A DNA stretch of 64,000 nt from Okeania sp. SIO2C9 (GCF_010672455.1 NZ_JAAHGO010000007.1:1-64000); one strand, 5' to 3'. Shown: positions 36,947 through 46,966, counted from the first letter of the stretch. The notes: a model not told the origin generated them from the sequence alone. Translations and numbers: made by a program.

Positions 36947-38330
36947 TTTGATAATCATCTTTAATTCTCTTAATGGGAAACTGAACAAACTTTGGTTCTC
37001 CCATCAGTTGCCAATCAAATATTTGTAGTAAATGAGACGCAAACACTTTGCTAACTAACATTGCCATCTGCGCTCCCAAACAAGCGTGAACACCACCGCC
37101 AAAAGGAATAAATTCATACATCTTACCCTCACCACGTTCTGGCAAGAAACGCTCTGGTTCAAATTTCTCTGGTTGCTGAAAATATTCTGGCATAATATGA
37201 GCAATTCTAGGTTCTGCAACCAAAGTCCAACCTTTCCGGTAGAGAATATCATCCACTACAACAGATTGAGTTAACCGACGACTAGCAGTAGGACTTGGCG
37301 GTAAAGTGCGGAGAGTTTCTTTAATTGTAGCTTCCAGAAAAATCATCTGTTTCAAATCTGCTGGTGAAAACTGACTAAAGTTGTTATTTTCTCCTAATAT
37401 TTGCACCTGCTCCTGTCGTAACCGTTGTAATATCTGTGGATGCTTGCCAAGTTGATATATTAAGGAACAGATAAACCCTGAAATTTCATAATGAGATGCC
37501 CAAAGTTGCAAAAGACATTGATTTTTAATCAAAGTATCGCTAAATACTCCATCTGGTTCTTCCTGCTGACTAGCTAACATCATTGATAGAAAATCTTGAG
37601 TCGGGTTAATATTTTCATCTTCCGCTAGTCGCCGTTTAATGACAGCATCCATAAACTCAATCAATTTTACCCGTGCTTTAATTCCACGACCGAATGTTGT
37701 GAGAGGAGATTTCCATTTGAGCAGTCCATAAAAACCATCAAAGTACGTTTTGTATAAAGCTTTCAATTCTGCTTTAGAGGAAATTGGCAACCCCTCAAAA
37801 GTTTTTGGATCGGAATCATTTAAGCTAATTCCTAACAATAGGGGTGTGAGTATATCAAAACTAATTTTCTCCACTTCTGGATATAGCTGAATTTTTCTAT
37901 TCGCCCATGTTTTGATACCTCGAGCAATAATATTATTAATGTGAGTTGCATATCCTTCCAATGTTGCACCAGTCAGACCAGGAGCTAGTGCTGTTTTTCG
38001 TTGACGATGTAAGTCAGGACGTTGAAATAGACTATACTCGCCAAACATCTCCATTGTAGTTGCTGGTAGTGCAATTTCTGTATATTTCTGGTCTCCGTTG
38101 AAGGCCATTTTAATTGCTGAGGCACTTCCTACAAATACAGTCGTTCCACCAAAAACACTTGTTTTAAATATAGGACCATATTTTTCAAAGTTTTCACGAC
38201 AGAAGCGATCGGGGTTAGCTATATAATTAAATGTGTCATAAAATTTTGGTTTTCCTGGTGGAGTTTTGGCCTCCACAGCTGCTGTTTCTCCATCAGCAAT
38301 TAACATTAAATCAGTCGTTTGTAAATTCAT
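36885..38330 (-). CDS. Cytochrome P450 with repeat-derived C-terminus
   Basis: 481 residues, soluble bacterial-type P450 expected to hydroxylate or oxidise a small molecule using an external redox partner. Visible: ExxR in the K-helix (KETLRTLPPS), the PERF motif (FEPERFLPER), and heme-binding FIPFGGGVHACLG with the axial Cys, followed by AQMAML. The I-helix reads LWASHYEISGF where the usual acid-alcohol pair would be E-T, so the Thr appears replaced (Ile or a shifted Ser). Sequence style recalls CYP120/CYP51-like cyanobacterial enzymes. About 20 C-terminal residues (from IDISRKEATGNRQQ) are translated from a family B element. It is the last gene of the minus-strand pathway cluster. Confidence 0.88.
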   Translation of the reverse strand: MNLQTTDLMLIADGETAAVEAKTPPGKPKFYDTFNYIANPDRFCRENFEKYGPIFKTSVFGGTTVFVGSASAIKMAFNGDQKYTEIALPATTMEMFGEYSLFQRPDLHRQRKTALAPGLTGATLEGYATHINNIIARGIKTWANRKIQLYPEVEKISFDILTPLLLGISLNDSDPKTFEGLPISSKAELKALYKTYFDGFYGLLKWKSPLTTFGRGIKARVKLIEFMDAVIKRRLAEDENINPTQDFLSMMLASQQEEPDGVFSDTLIKNQCLLQLWASHYEISGFICSLIYQLGKHPQILQRLRQEQVQILGENNNFSQFSPADLKQMIFLEATIKETLRTLPPSPTASRRLTQSVVVDDILYRKGWTLVAEPRIAHIMPEYFQQPEKFEPERFLPERGEGKMYEFIPFGGGVHACLGAQMAMLVSKVFASHLLQIFDWQLMGEPKFVQFPIKRIKDDYQIDISRKEATGNRQQATGGKN

Positions 38331-38539
38331 TGTTTTTGTCTACTACAGCAATACATTTTTTTTTACTTGAGCTTTAGCCCATCAAATATTTAATATAGCA
38401 GTACATTTGTTTATATAAGTCTGAGGTATACCCATCGCGGGCAAGATGCCCGCACTTGGATTCATTTCCCCATCTCCCCACCTAGTTGCTAGGAGCAAAA
38501 ATTCCAGAAAATTAAAAAGCGTTTCCTGGTGGAAAGGGG

Positions 38540-38936
<397 letters not shown>

Positions 38937-39178
38937 TAAACCCCTCCTAAAATTAAGCGACAAGCTAGAAGTCGCAAATGTTTTACCCAAGCTTTTCGGT
39001 CCGGAATGCTCCGCAAACAGACACCTATTAACGAAGTCAGAATTCAGAAGTCAGAAGTTAACCCACCCCTAACCCCTCCCAGGAGGGGAAGTAGGGGATT
39101 TGAGCAACTCTCCAAAAATATTGCGCCTTAAAAGGCGGGGTTTTAGACCCATGTTATTTTGATAAATTTTTAGGCTGA

Positions 39179-39349
39179 TATAGCAATCAGGAATCAGATG
39201 TGAGAATTGAGGTTTTCCTTTAAAGTATAGAATATAGCAGTTTTCTTATTCTTACTATATTCGTTGTTTCCCTCCATACCTATTCCCTATTCCCTCCATA
39301 CCTAAAACAAAAGTCTCCAAGATCTCACAACTCAAATCATATTGCTATA
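39179..39349. repeat. Inverted-repeat element with TATAGCAAT ends
   Basis: tatagcaatcaggaatcaga / ctcaaatcatattgctata inverted ends, about 27 bp with mismatches. Non-coding. Confidence 0.6.
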
Positions 39350-39368
39350 GCTGATAGCTGATAGCTAG

Positions 39369-40439
39369 TTAAGAAAGTAAATCCTCTAAAGAAAAGAAAT
39401 CTATCACATGGGGACAGGTTTCTTTTTTGATCTGTACATAATTCCGCCACAAATTCAGCTCACTATCACTCAAATAATTTTTCCAATCTCCTACAATTCC
39501 TTTGCGTATATGTGCCTTAGATGGATGATTTCTATCACCAACTTCTTGAGAAACCAAAACATCAGATAAATTTCCATCTTTATCAATGTGTCCCTGATTG
39601 GATTTTTCTTTCATCTTTTTAAAATTAGTAGCTCTAGATATTTCTTCAGCATCATAGGATTCAACTCCAATAAAATTAGCAAGTTCATGTATAGCGGAAA
39701 TAGCATTATCTTTTTTCATGTCTTCATACCTTAAAAATAATGCCTCAATTTTTCCTTCTTTAGAAGCTCTCAGAAATTCTTCGTGATAGTCAAACCAATC
39801 ACCGCTCTCAAATTTTCCTTCTAGCGCTACTTTGGCAAAGAAATGATGCCAAGATCCGTTATATTCAAAAACTTCTTTTCCTCTAACATGATGCCATGCA
39901 GAAACAAATGTATCTAGAGGATGTCTTAAAGATTGAATTATTCTTGCTGGTTGTTTGATTAAACCTACACTAGCATGGGATTTAAAAAATCGTGGGGATG
40001 TACCCTTTTCAAACTTTGAAAATATTGAATGCCAGTTTTCTTGACTTGCAGCCAAATCTAACCAAGGAGAAAATTCTTCAGTACTAAGGCCAAATGAAAT
40101 ACCTTTTTCAGGAACTTTTTTTACTAAATGTGCCATTATTGATATGGTCCAAGTTGTACCAGACTTTGGATAAGTTGCTACATAAATATCACTATCTCTA
40201 GGTACAAAATGATTAAATACATTTTCCATTCCATTCTTTGTAATAGTAGTGGAGATGCAAAAATCTTCCGTTGCACCTACATCAAATGAACGGGGTATAC
40301 AGTTCATTTTTGGGTCAGAAGTTTGGGATAAATTTGCCGAAATCTGTGGTTCAGAAGTTTGAGATATTTTTGGGTCAGAAGTTTGGGATAAATTTGCCGA
40401 AATCTGTGGTTCAGAAGTTTGAGATAAATTTACAGACAT
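39369..40439 (-). CDS. PAPS-dependent sulfotransferase (Sulfotransfer_1 type)
   Basis: 356 residues. Transfers sulfate from PAPS to a hydroxyl or amine of a small molecule or lipid. The 5'-phosphosulfate loop YPKSGTTWT is at ~90-98, the 3'-phosphate motif RHPLDTFVSAWH at ~177-188, and the C-terminal RKGIVGDWKNY at ~315-325. A conserved His, likely catalytic, sits in FKSHASV. The core is complete. The N-terminal ~45 residues are an odd tandem duplication (QTSEPQISANLSQTSDPK twice), likely disordered and repeat-derived; the native start may be MNCIPRSF near 40307. It lies between a P450 and an MDR reductase, so a tailoring role is likely. Confidence 0.9.
   Translation of the reverse strand: MSVNLSQTSEPQISANLSQTSDPKISQTSEPQISANLSQTSDPKMNCIPRSFDVGATEDFCISTTITKNGMENVFNHFVPRDSDIYVATYPKSGTTWTISIMAHLVKKVPEKGISFGLSTEEFSPWLDLAASQENWHSIFSKFEKGTSPRFFKSHASVGLIKQPARIIQSLRHPLDTFVSAWHHVRGKEVFEYNGSWHHFFAKVALEGKFESGDWFDYHEEFLRASKEGKIEALFLRYEDMKKDNAISAIHELANFIGVESYDAEEISRATNFKKMKEKSNQGHIDKDGNLSDVLVSQEVGDRNHPSKAHIRKGIVGDWKNYLSDSELNLWRNYVQIKKETCPHVIDFFSLEDLLS
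40307..40436 (-). repeat. Tandem repeat at the sulfotransferase 5' end
   Basis: Two nearly perfect ~60 bp copies (tttttgggtcagaagtttgg, gataaatttgccgaaatctg, tggttcagaagtttgagata), encoding a duplicated ~21-residue N-terminal segment. Confidence 0.85.
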
Positions 40440-40483
40440 AGTATATCGGGATAAGTGAACTTAGCAACTTATACCATGTCTGG

Positions 40484-41476
40484 TTAAATATTAGTAGTTA
40501 AAACTAGCTGAGAAACATTAGTTCTATTCTGTACTTGTTCGTAGGCAATTATTCCTCCCCTAAGTGGGTAAGTAGCGATCGCTTCTGGTGGTAAAATAGC
40601 ATTTGTTTCAAATAAGGGAGTGAGTGTTGCCAAAATTTCCCCACATTGAGTTACGTCAAAAGCTCGACTATCTACCCCAAATAAGCGCAACTCCCGGTGA
40701 TAAAAATCCCGGAGGTCAAAACAAACTTTTGCTTCTTTTGGTGGGGCACTAATAGCAACCAAACGACCTCTATGACCGAGGGCCCACATACTATTTTCCA
40801 ACATAGAACCCCCCACTGTGTCCAATACCACATCCACACCTTTACCTCCAGTAGCAGCTAAAACAGCAGAATTAAGATTTTCTGTTGCCAAATTAATAAC
40901 GATATCAACACCAGATGTTGCAACTATTGAATAATCTGATTCTCGTCGCACTGTACCTAAAACTTTAGCTCCCTTCCATTTTGCTATTTGAATTGCAGCT
41001 TTACCAACCCCACCTGTTGCTCCCACTACCAAAATAGTTTCTCCTGGTTGTAAATTTGCGGCTTCAACCAAAGATAACCAAGCGGTAATGTATCTGACTC
41101 CGATAGTTGCTGCTTGTATCATGGATATATTTTTCGGTTTGGGTTGTATTGCTCCGACAGGTAATACCAAATGAGAAGCGTGGGAACCATCGCGGATAAA
41201 TCCAATATCGCCTCCTGTTCCCCAAACTTCAGTACCAATTAGATTTGGTTCACCTGCGACGACAACTCCAGCAAAATCTCGACCGGGTGTGCGCGGGAGA
41301 GTTGTGTTTTCCATAACTCCCAAAATATTTTTCACGTCACTGGGATTAATAGATGCTGCATGAACTTCAACCAGCACTTCACCTGGTTGCAAAACAGGAG
41401 TGGGAAGTTCTTCAAGTTTGAGTTGAGTCGTCGGAGAACCGAAATTATCAAAGCGAATGGCACGTATAGCACGCAT
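40484..41476 (-). CDS. Zinc-independent MDR oxidoreductase (quinone reductase type)
   Basis: 330 residues. N-terminal GroES-like part (LPTPVLQPGEVLVEVHAASINPSDVK), then the Rossmann NAD(P)H site VVGATGGVGKAAIQ at ~152-165. The catalytic-zinc Cys/His set and structural-zinc cysteines are absent, as in quinone oxidoreductase/enoyl reductase members. It probably reduces an enone, or oxidises/reduces a carbonyl, with NADPH. Its start is 42 bp-scale separated from repeats, and it runs in the same direction as the sulfotransferase 44 bp downstream, so the two may be co-transcribed. Confidence 0.88.
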   Translation of the reverse strand: MRAIRAIRFDNFGSPTTQLKLEELPTPVLQPGEVLVEVHAASINPSDVKNILGVMENTTLPRTPGRDFAGVVVAGEPNLIGTEVWGTGGDIGFIRDGSHASHLVLPVGAIQPKPKNISMIQAATIGVRYITAWLSLVEAANLQPGETILVVGATGGVGKAAIQIAKWKGAKVLGTVRRESDYSIVATSGVDIVINLATENLNSAVLAATGGKGVDVVLDTVGGSMLENSMWALGHRGRLVAISAPPKEAKVCFDLRDFYHRELRLFGVDSRAFDVTQCGEILATLTPLFETNAILPPEAIATYPLRGGIIAYEQVQNRTNVSQLVLTTNI

Positions 41477-41521
41477 AATTAAAATTCCTATTTATTTTGT
41501 TGTATAAAAGTGTAGGTTTCA

Positions 41522-41644
41522 ATAATGGATAATGGATAATTGATAATTACCTCTCCCTAAAAGGATGAGGATTGAATAAAAGGAATATTAATTCATTGTT
41601 TCTCCACGGCGAGTGAGAGGATTTTTACCTTAATTATTCGGTAG
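41522..41644 (+). repeat. Family A interspersed repeat
   Basis: GGATAAT tandem, ataattacctctccctaaaa, gaggattgaat, CTTAATTATTCGGTAG. Followed by gcgttacgacgg / cgtctaacgcaccctac, a further inverted repeat near 41830-41905. Confidence 0.75.
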
Positions 41645-41928
41645 GGTTGGTTGCAATAATTATAAAAAAGTCTGAGTTTGTAGTTGCGCTTTAACACTGC
41701 TAGAGATATTTGGAGCGCTTTAGCACAACTACGCAAATTAACCTTAAAAACGCCGTATGTAGGGGCGAATGGCATTTGCTAATACAAAGCTCCGCTAACG
41801 CTCTCACTCTATTTAGTGTCTGTGCTTAAGTCCTGATGGTGCGTTACGACGGATTTTTAAATCACTATGACAACGAATAATTGTAGTCGTCTAACGCACC
41901 CTACTGAAACTATAGGGGTTACACAAAA

Positions 41929-43113
41929 TTATCTAGCACTCAAAAGTTGTTGCTTTGGTTTTTTCCAGAAAATTGTGAAGCATAAAATACTCAAAGCTGA
42001 AACTAGAACAAATAAAGCAACGCTACAAACTCCGTTCCACTGCCAATTACTCCAAGCATAGTTACCACAGTAAGACCCCATAGCTCCTCCCACAAAATAG
42101 GAAACCATATAAACCGTATTCAGACGACTATGTATTTTGGCAGGCAAACTATAAATTTGTGCTTGGTTAGAGATGTGAGTTGTCTGCACTCCCAAATCTA
42201 ACAGCATCACTCCCAAAATTAGACCCCATAATTCATATCTTGCTAAAGAAAATACTAAAAATGATGAACTAGAAATCACGACACCTAACATAGAAATCAA
42301 TCTAGGATTTTTTCGATCTGCCATTCGACCAGCAATTATCGCTGTTATAGCTCCAACAATACCAACCAAACCAAACATTCCTGCTACTTGACTACTATAG
42401 TTTAGGGGTGGCGCTTTCAGGAAAAAAGCCATTGTACTCCAGAAAATACTATAAGCAGCAAAAGACATTGCTCCAATTAAAGCTACTTGTCGCAATAATA
42501 ACTGTTCTCGAATTACTTGTCCCAAAGAGAGAATCAATTTGGGGTATGAGAGAGTCACAGAAGGTTTTGCTGTTGGCAGTACAAATTTTGATACTACTGC
42601 TATTAATAGCATGAACCCACTAGCAAAGAAATATATTGCTCGCCAACCGAAATTTGCTCCGACGAATCCGCTAGTTATTCTAGCTAAAACAATCCCAATG
42701 AATAAACCACTCATCACAGTTCCCACAGCTTTTCCACGTTTTCCAGGTTCTACTAAAAAAGCAGCAAAAGGTACAACAAGTTGGGGAACGATTGCCGTCA
42801 TACCAATAAGTAAACTCGCAACAATTAACCAAGTAATATTAGGAGACATAGCTGCTGTTAGTAAAGCTATAGCGGTTGCTATCAGCATTGTCACAATTAA
42901 GCGTCGTCGTTCTATAATATCGCCCAAGGGCACAAATAGCAGCAACCCCAAAGCATAACCAATTTGTGTCATCATGGGAATTAACCCAACTTGCTGAGTA
43001 GGAGCATGGAAGCTTTCGGCAATTACTGCTAGTAGGGGTTGATTGTAATATAAGTTGGCAACTGCAGCTCCACCGACAACTGCCATAATTAATAAAGTTT
43101 TGTTAATACCCAT
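41929..43113 (-). CDS. MFS transporter (drug:H+ antiporter-like)
   Basis: 394 residues with about 12 hydrophobic segments. Start MGINKTLLIMAVVGGAAVANLYYNQP. The MFS motif A-like loop PLGDIIERRRLIV follows TM2, and a second conserved loop GRMADRKNPRL opens the second half. Probably a proton-driven exporter of a small metabolite. The long gap upstream contains a 72 bp tandem repeat with palindromic cores that could act as a control region. One of two MFS genes in this cluster. Confidence 0.88.
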   Translation of the reverse strand: MGINKTLLIMAVVGGAAVANLYYNQPLLAVIAESFHAPTQQVGLIPMMTQIGYALGLLLFVPLGDIIERRRLIVTMLIATAIALLTAAMSPNITWLIVASLLIGMTAIVPQLVVPFAAFLVEPGKRGKAVGTVMSGLFIGIVLARITSGFVGANFGWRAIYFFASGFMLLIAVVSKFVLPTAKPSVTLSYPKLILSLGQVIREQLLLRQVALIGAMSFAAYSIFWSTMAFFLKAPPLNYSSQVAGMFGLVGIVGAITAIIAGRMADRKNPRLISMLGVVISSSSFLVFSLARYELWGLILGVMLLDLGVQTTHISNQAQIYSLPAKIHSRLNTVYMVSYFVGGAMGSYCGNYAWSNWQWNGVCSVALFVLVSALSILCFTIFWKKPKQQLLSAR

Positions 43114-43290
43114 AGTTAATTTTTGAGAGATAGTCTTTGTTTGTAGTTGCGCTAAAGCGCTACGCGCAAGGCAACAGTCAGCAGGGGAATCAAAAAGGGT
43201 TTTCCTACGGAATGCTGCGCAAACAGCTTCTATTCATGTCCTAACCTTAATGGGTAGCGCTATAGATATATTTACCGAATAATTAATAAT

Positions 43291-43350
43291 TAGGGTTTGC
43301 GCTTCACTAGTCTTTTAGTAGGAGTAGGAGACAGGAGACAGGAGAAAGCG
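43291..43350 (+). repeat. Truncated family D end
   Basis: agggtttgcgcttcactagt, cttttagtaggagtagg, agacagg units. Only the left end of the family D element is present. Confidence 0.6.
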
Positions 43351-43455
43351 GAAACTGCTGTAACTATTGGACAATAGATCAATAGAACATCAATGTTTGA
43401 CAGAAAAAGGATGAAACCTTTATTTGTAAATAATTTGAGGTTTAATAGGTAGAGA

Positions 43456-43665
43456 AATAACTATTGGACAATAGATAAATACAACATCAATAATCGCCAA
43501 AGATAGCGATCGCTTTCTGTGCACAGAAATAACTATTGGACAATAGATAAATACAGCATCAATAATCGCCAAAGATAGCGATCGCTTTCTGTGCACAGAA
43601 ATAACTATTGGACAATAGATAAATACAACATCAATAATTGCCAAAGATAGCGATATAGCTGCGGA
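43456..43665. repeat. 72 bp direct repeats with CTATTGgaCAATAG palindrome
   Basis: About three copies spaced exactly 72 bp (43458, 43530, 43602 for the same base), each with the palindrome CTATTGGACAATAG, then caacatcaataatcgccaaa and a HIP1 GCGATCGC. A diverged half-unit lies at 43360-43395 and an inverted relative near 290-310. Because 72 is a multiple of three a repetitive frame stays open, but it has no sign of being a gene. Confidence 0.85.
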
Positions 43666-43672
43666 ATGGATG

Positions 43673-43781
43673 TTACAGCGCTTTTGCTCATTGATGAACC
43701 ACATCTTCACAAGCAAAAGTTTGTAGGGACGTTCCATGGAACGTCTCTACTGTGGTCTACCGTGTAGGAAAACCGCTGTAA
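43673..43781. repeat. Family J MITE (TA-flanked, TTACAGCG ends)
   Basis: Ends ttacagcgctttt / aaaaccgctgtaa around gtagggacgttccatggaac. Second copy at 54828-54934 inside a transposase. TA at both edges suggests an IS630/mariner-type target. Confidence 0.8.
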
Positions 43782-43931
43782 TAACGCTACTTTCATGCAA
43801 CAAAGCTAAAACAGAAGAATAACTGAACCTGGTCAGATTCTTACTTTTAACTGTCTTGAGTGCGTCTTACATTCTGAGGAAACCTCAGAATTACGCACTC
43901 GCTTTTGACTTTTAACTTTATAACTTGGGTA

Positions 43932-44699
43932 TTAAGTCTGTGCATATCCCGCATCTACAACTATGGTCTGACGAGTTATTGCTCTGGATGTATCGGAAGC
44001 GAGAAATAAATATGTTCCGACTAATTCTTGGGGTGTTAATTCTATAGGAATTGATTGTAATTCATATAAAGTCTTATGTTTTGCTTCTGGTGTCACCCAC
44101 TGTCGCAATTGCCTTTCTGTCATTATCCAACCTGGTGCTACGGAATTTACCCGAATATGGTGTTTGCCTACTGCTTCTGCTAAGGTCCTAACCATACCTA
44201 CTATTGCTCCTTTTGTGGCATTGTAAGCAACCATATCTGGTTTAGCAATCCAAACTAGGTGAGAACTTGTCATAATAATACTACCGCCACCAGCATTAAT
44301 CATTTCTGGTAATAATTCCCGACAGGTGATGAAATAATGTACAACATTTAATTGAAATAAATCGTTCCATTGTTGTGCTGACATTTCTAGCAAGTTATAT
44401 CTGGGGTCATAACCTGCATTGTTAATTAAAACATTTACTACTGGTTTGTCTTTTTTAACTTTAGCTAAAGTTTCTGTTAAAGCTTCACTATCAGTTAAAT
44501 CTATTTCATAGACGTTGACTTTACAATGATATTGTTGGCATTCTTCAGCTACTTTTAAACCTCTTTCATAATCTTTATCTAAAATGGTAACTTCTGCTGC
44601 TTGTTCGGCAAATGTTTTAGTTAAAGCTTCGCCAATTCCATTACTGCCACCAGTAATTAAAATATGTTTTTCTTTTAAGTCTTGATAGATGGGATTCAT
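43932..44699 (-). CDS. Short-chain dehydrogenase/reductase (SDR)
   Basis: 255 residues from the ATG at 44699, chosen because AGGAGA lies 7-12 nt upstream; an upstream in-frame ATG (44759) has none. Classical SDR: cofactor motif TGGSNGIGEA at ~15-24, an Asp after beta2 (ILDKDYERG) favouring NAD(H), NNAGYDPR, catalytic Ser in MTSSHLV and YNATK for the Tyr-Lys pair. It oxidises or reduces a hydroxyl/keto group, plausibly of a cyclitol in this cluster. All catalytic residues are present. Confidence 0.9.
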   Translation of the reverse strand: MNPIYQDLKEKHILITGGSNGIGEALTKTFAEQAAEVTILDKDYERGLKVAEECQQYHCKVNVYEIDLTDSEALTETLAKVKKDKPVVNVLINNAGYDPRYNLLEMSAQQWNDLFQLNVVHYFITCRELLPEMINAGGGSIIMTSSHLVWIAKPDMVAYNATKGAIVGMVRTLAEAVGKHHIRVNSVAPGWIMTERQLRQWVTPEAKHKTLYELQSIPIELTPQELVGTYLFLASDTSRAITRQTIVVDAGYAQT

Positions 44700-44746
44700 T
44701 TTGTTTTCTCCTAATTTTAATTCGTAGTGTTTAAAGGAAGCAATAA

Positions 44747-44957
44747 TACCAATTCCCATGCATTATTACTATACTTGGACAGTACTTCAGTTCTTAACTA
44801 ATTAGCATAAGTAAAATCACTTTTTTACTAATTTTAGCTAAGTTCATGTTAATTATTCTTGTGTTTGCTTCTCCCTGTAGGGACGTTGCATGCAACGTCC
44901 CTACCCACTCCCTCACTCCCCTGCTCAACAAAATGTAGAAAAGTTTTTGAGAAATGG
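44747..44957. repeat. Family R inverted-repeat element (empty-site copy)
   Basis: ataccaattcccatgcatta to gtagaaaagtttttgag and AAATGGTAT. The other copy at 52706-53037 carries a nested element inserted at AAATGTAG; here AAAATGTAGAAAAG is uninterrupted. It also contains the 28 bp palindrome gtagggacgttgcatgcaac... Confidence 0.75.
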
Positions 44958-45003
44958 TATAAGCGTAGGTGGGTTTGACATAGGAAACCCAAAAAAAAGA
45001 AGT

Positions 45004-45220
45004 AGGGTTTGCGCTTCACTAGTCTTTTAGTAGGAGACAGGAGGAACGGGGAATTATAGAGGAGGTAGTCGGAAAAATTGTAAGAGTGATTTTTCTGCCA
45101 TAATCATCCCAAAATACTAGCTTTGTGCAGCTCTTTTCGCCGAAAAGCTGGCACTTTTTTAGACCAAAAAATGCTAAAACCAATATCAGTCAATGCTTTG
45201 ATATTTAATCAGCAAGCCCT
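45004..45220. repeat. Family D element
   Basis: Ends agggtttgcgcttcac / atcagcaagccct (inverted agggYttgc). The interior GGAATTATAGAGGAGGTAG, tcatcccaaaatactagctt and ATATCAGTCAATGC match 38588-38850. Confidence 0.8.
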
Positions 45221-45234
45221 AAGTAAAAATGGTG

Positions 45235-45455
45235 CGTTACCGAATAATTAATAATTAAATAATTCAGGTTTAAAGCCGACCCTTTTAAAGGGAAAAAAGC
45301 GGTCGTTTGCGCAGCATGACCTAGGATGGGATGGCGAGGTCTCCTCGCCATATCCAATCGACCAAGAGAAGAAATAATATTTCCTTATATTCAATTCCGT
45401 AACGGTTTTAACCAGAGGTAATTATCAATTATCGATTATCAATTTACGTTACACC
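45235..45455 (-). repeat. Family A interspersed repeat, full reverse copy
   Basis: taccgaataattaataatta, CTTTTAAAGGG, AAAAAGCGGTCGTTTGCGC, catgacctaggatggg, the palindrome GGCGAGGTCTCCTCGCC, ccaatcgaccaagagaagaa, AGAGGTAATTATC. Confidence 0.85.
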
Positions 45456-45534
45456 TCTTAATCCGTATATCCGTGGCATAATCCGTGTGAACATCTCAAC
45501 CTAACCTAGATAATTGTTTTTCTAAAACTATAAA

Positions 45535-46371
45535 TCAACTATTAGTAACTAATACTTTTGTTTGATTCACAATCCATTTTTTACTTACTGATAAATGCAA
45601 TTTAAGTTCATCCAAATCTATCTCTTCTTTTGAACCTGGTGTTTGTCGAGGTTGAGCACATTCAATAATTATCGGACCGGAGAATTTTATCTCATCAAGT
45701 GCCTCGAAATGTTCGGCAAAATTAGTATGGCCAAAACCAATGCCTTTTCTGTTAGAATCAGCGATTTGATATACGCTCAGTTTATCCCCACATCTTTGAA
45801 TAGCTTCAACTAAATTTGCTTCTTCTAAATTGCCATGATAAGTATCTAGAATAACAGTCATATTTGGCGAGTTAATTTCTGCCAGTAAAGATAAAACATC
45901 ATTGCTATTCATAATAAAACGACATAAATAACGATTCAGAGGTTCAAAGCCTAATTTTATTTTGGCTTTTTCTGCATAAACTGCTAATTCTTGGCAAGAT
46001 GCAATTAAATTATCTCTCGAACCTGCATAAGTAGTTCCCATCTGACTCTGAATATATTCATGGCAAGTAATTATAGGATTACCTAATTCTGCTCCATAAT
46101 CAATTAACTTTTTATAGTAATCTAGAGCTGCTATTCTTGTTTGGCGATCGCTACTTCCCAAATCTACGTTACTAGGAGTCATGGAGAAGATTTCTAACCC
46201 ATTATCTGCCAAAATATTTTTCACATTTTGAGGTAGAGTTTGATTAATATCTACATATAATTCAACTCCATCGAAACCCATCTCTGAAATAATTTTGGCA
46301 GTTTTTTCTAATTTATTCTGACCAAATATCCAGGTAGTAACACCGATTTTTCTCTGTATAGTTAGATTCAT
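45535..46371 (-). CDS. Sugar phosphate isomerase/epimerase (TIM barrel, tagatose epimerase-like)
   Basis: 278 residues of the AP-endonuclease-2/xylose-isomerase-like fold. The four divalent-metal ligands expected for D-tagatose/D-psicose 3-epimerase and IolE/IolI-type enzymes are visible: Glu in LGFEPLNRY, Asp in VILDTYHGN, His in GFGHTNF and Glu in IIIECAQPR. Likely epimerises or isomerises a keto-sugar or keto-cyclitol. Close relatives act on inososes (IolE, IolI), which fits a cluster containing a possible deoxy-inosose synthase. No iol regulator or transporter is present. Confidence 0.88.
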   Translation of the reverse strand: MNLTIQRKIGVTTWIFGQNKLEKTAKIISEMGFDGVELYVDINQTLPQNVKNILADNGLEIFSMTPSNVDLGSSDRQTRIAALDYYKKLIDYGAELGNPIITCHEYIQSQMGTTYAGSRDNLIASCQELAVYAEKAKIKLGFEPLNRYLCRFIMNSNDVLSLLAEINSPNMTVILDTYHGNLEEANLVEAIQRCGDKLSVYQIADSNRKGIGFGHTNFAEHFEALDEIKFSGPIIIECAQPRQTPGSKEEIDLDELKLHLSVSKKWIVNQTKVLVTNS

Positions 46372-46604
46372 TTTCTTGGTAAATATATTACAAAAAACTC
46401 AATTTATCTTTTCCCATAAAGTAAGTATTTTCTGCGGAATTCTGCGTAAACAGCTATTAGCAGTCAGCTATTCCTTTGGAATGCTACGCAAACAGCAATT
46501 AGTAATGAATAATTACTTCTAAAATTTAGGAAGGGGACTTTGACAGTAACTTTTATTCTTTCTCAATTTATCAATTATTTTTACCAATGAATAATTGATA
46601 ATTG

Positions 46605-46735
46605 ATAATTAATCCATTCGGTTTAAAGCCTACCCTTTTAAGGATAAAAAATAAATCAGATTTCCTTATATTCAATTCGGTAACGGTTTTAACCATAGGT
46701 AATTATCCATTATTTATTATCCATTATCAATTAAT
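46605..46735 (-). repeat. Family A interspersed repeat, reverse copy
   Basis: attcggtttaaagcctaccc, TTTTAAGG, ccttatattcaattcggtaa, CGGTTTTAACCATAGGTAAT, then ATTATCCATT units. Confidence 0.75.
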
Positions 46736-46855
46736 TAACTTCCCCAAAATTAATAACTGATGGCTGAATTATTACTCCATAAAGGGTTTAAAATTCCACC
46801 GTATATACGATGTCTACAATTGGTTTAAGTTTATGCGCGGAGCAGCTTAGAATAT

Positions 46856-46966
46856 CATGTCCGGTTGAATATTTATCATATATTTGGGGGTGGGGAGTAG
46901 GGGAGTAGGGGAGATTGAAGTAATTATAGAATTATCAACATATATTATATAACCGGATTTTATATA
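46856..46966. repeat. Inverted-repeat element, family C ends
   Basis: atgtccggttgaatatttat / atataaccggattttatat with GGGGAGTA units inside and gaattatcaacatatatta near the right end, as in 38540-38590. Confidence 0.65.

Noticed and set aside
43420-43737. 105-residue minus-strand frame with 24-residue repeats (SLAIIDVVFIYCPIVIS)
   Set aside because: Open only because the 72 bp repeat is a multiple of three; no start signal or domain.
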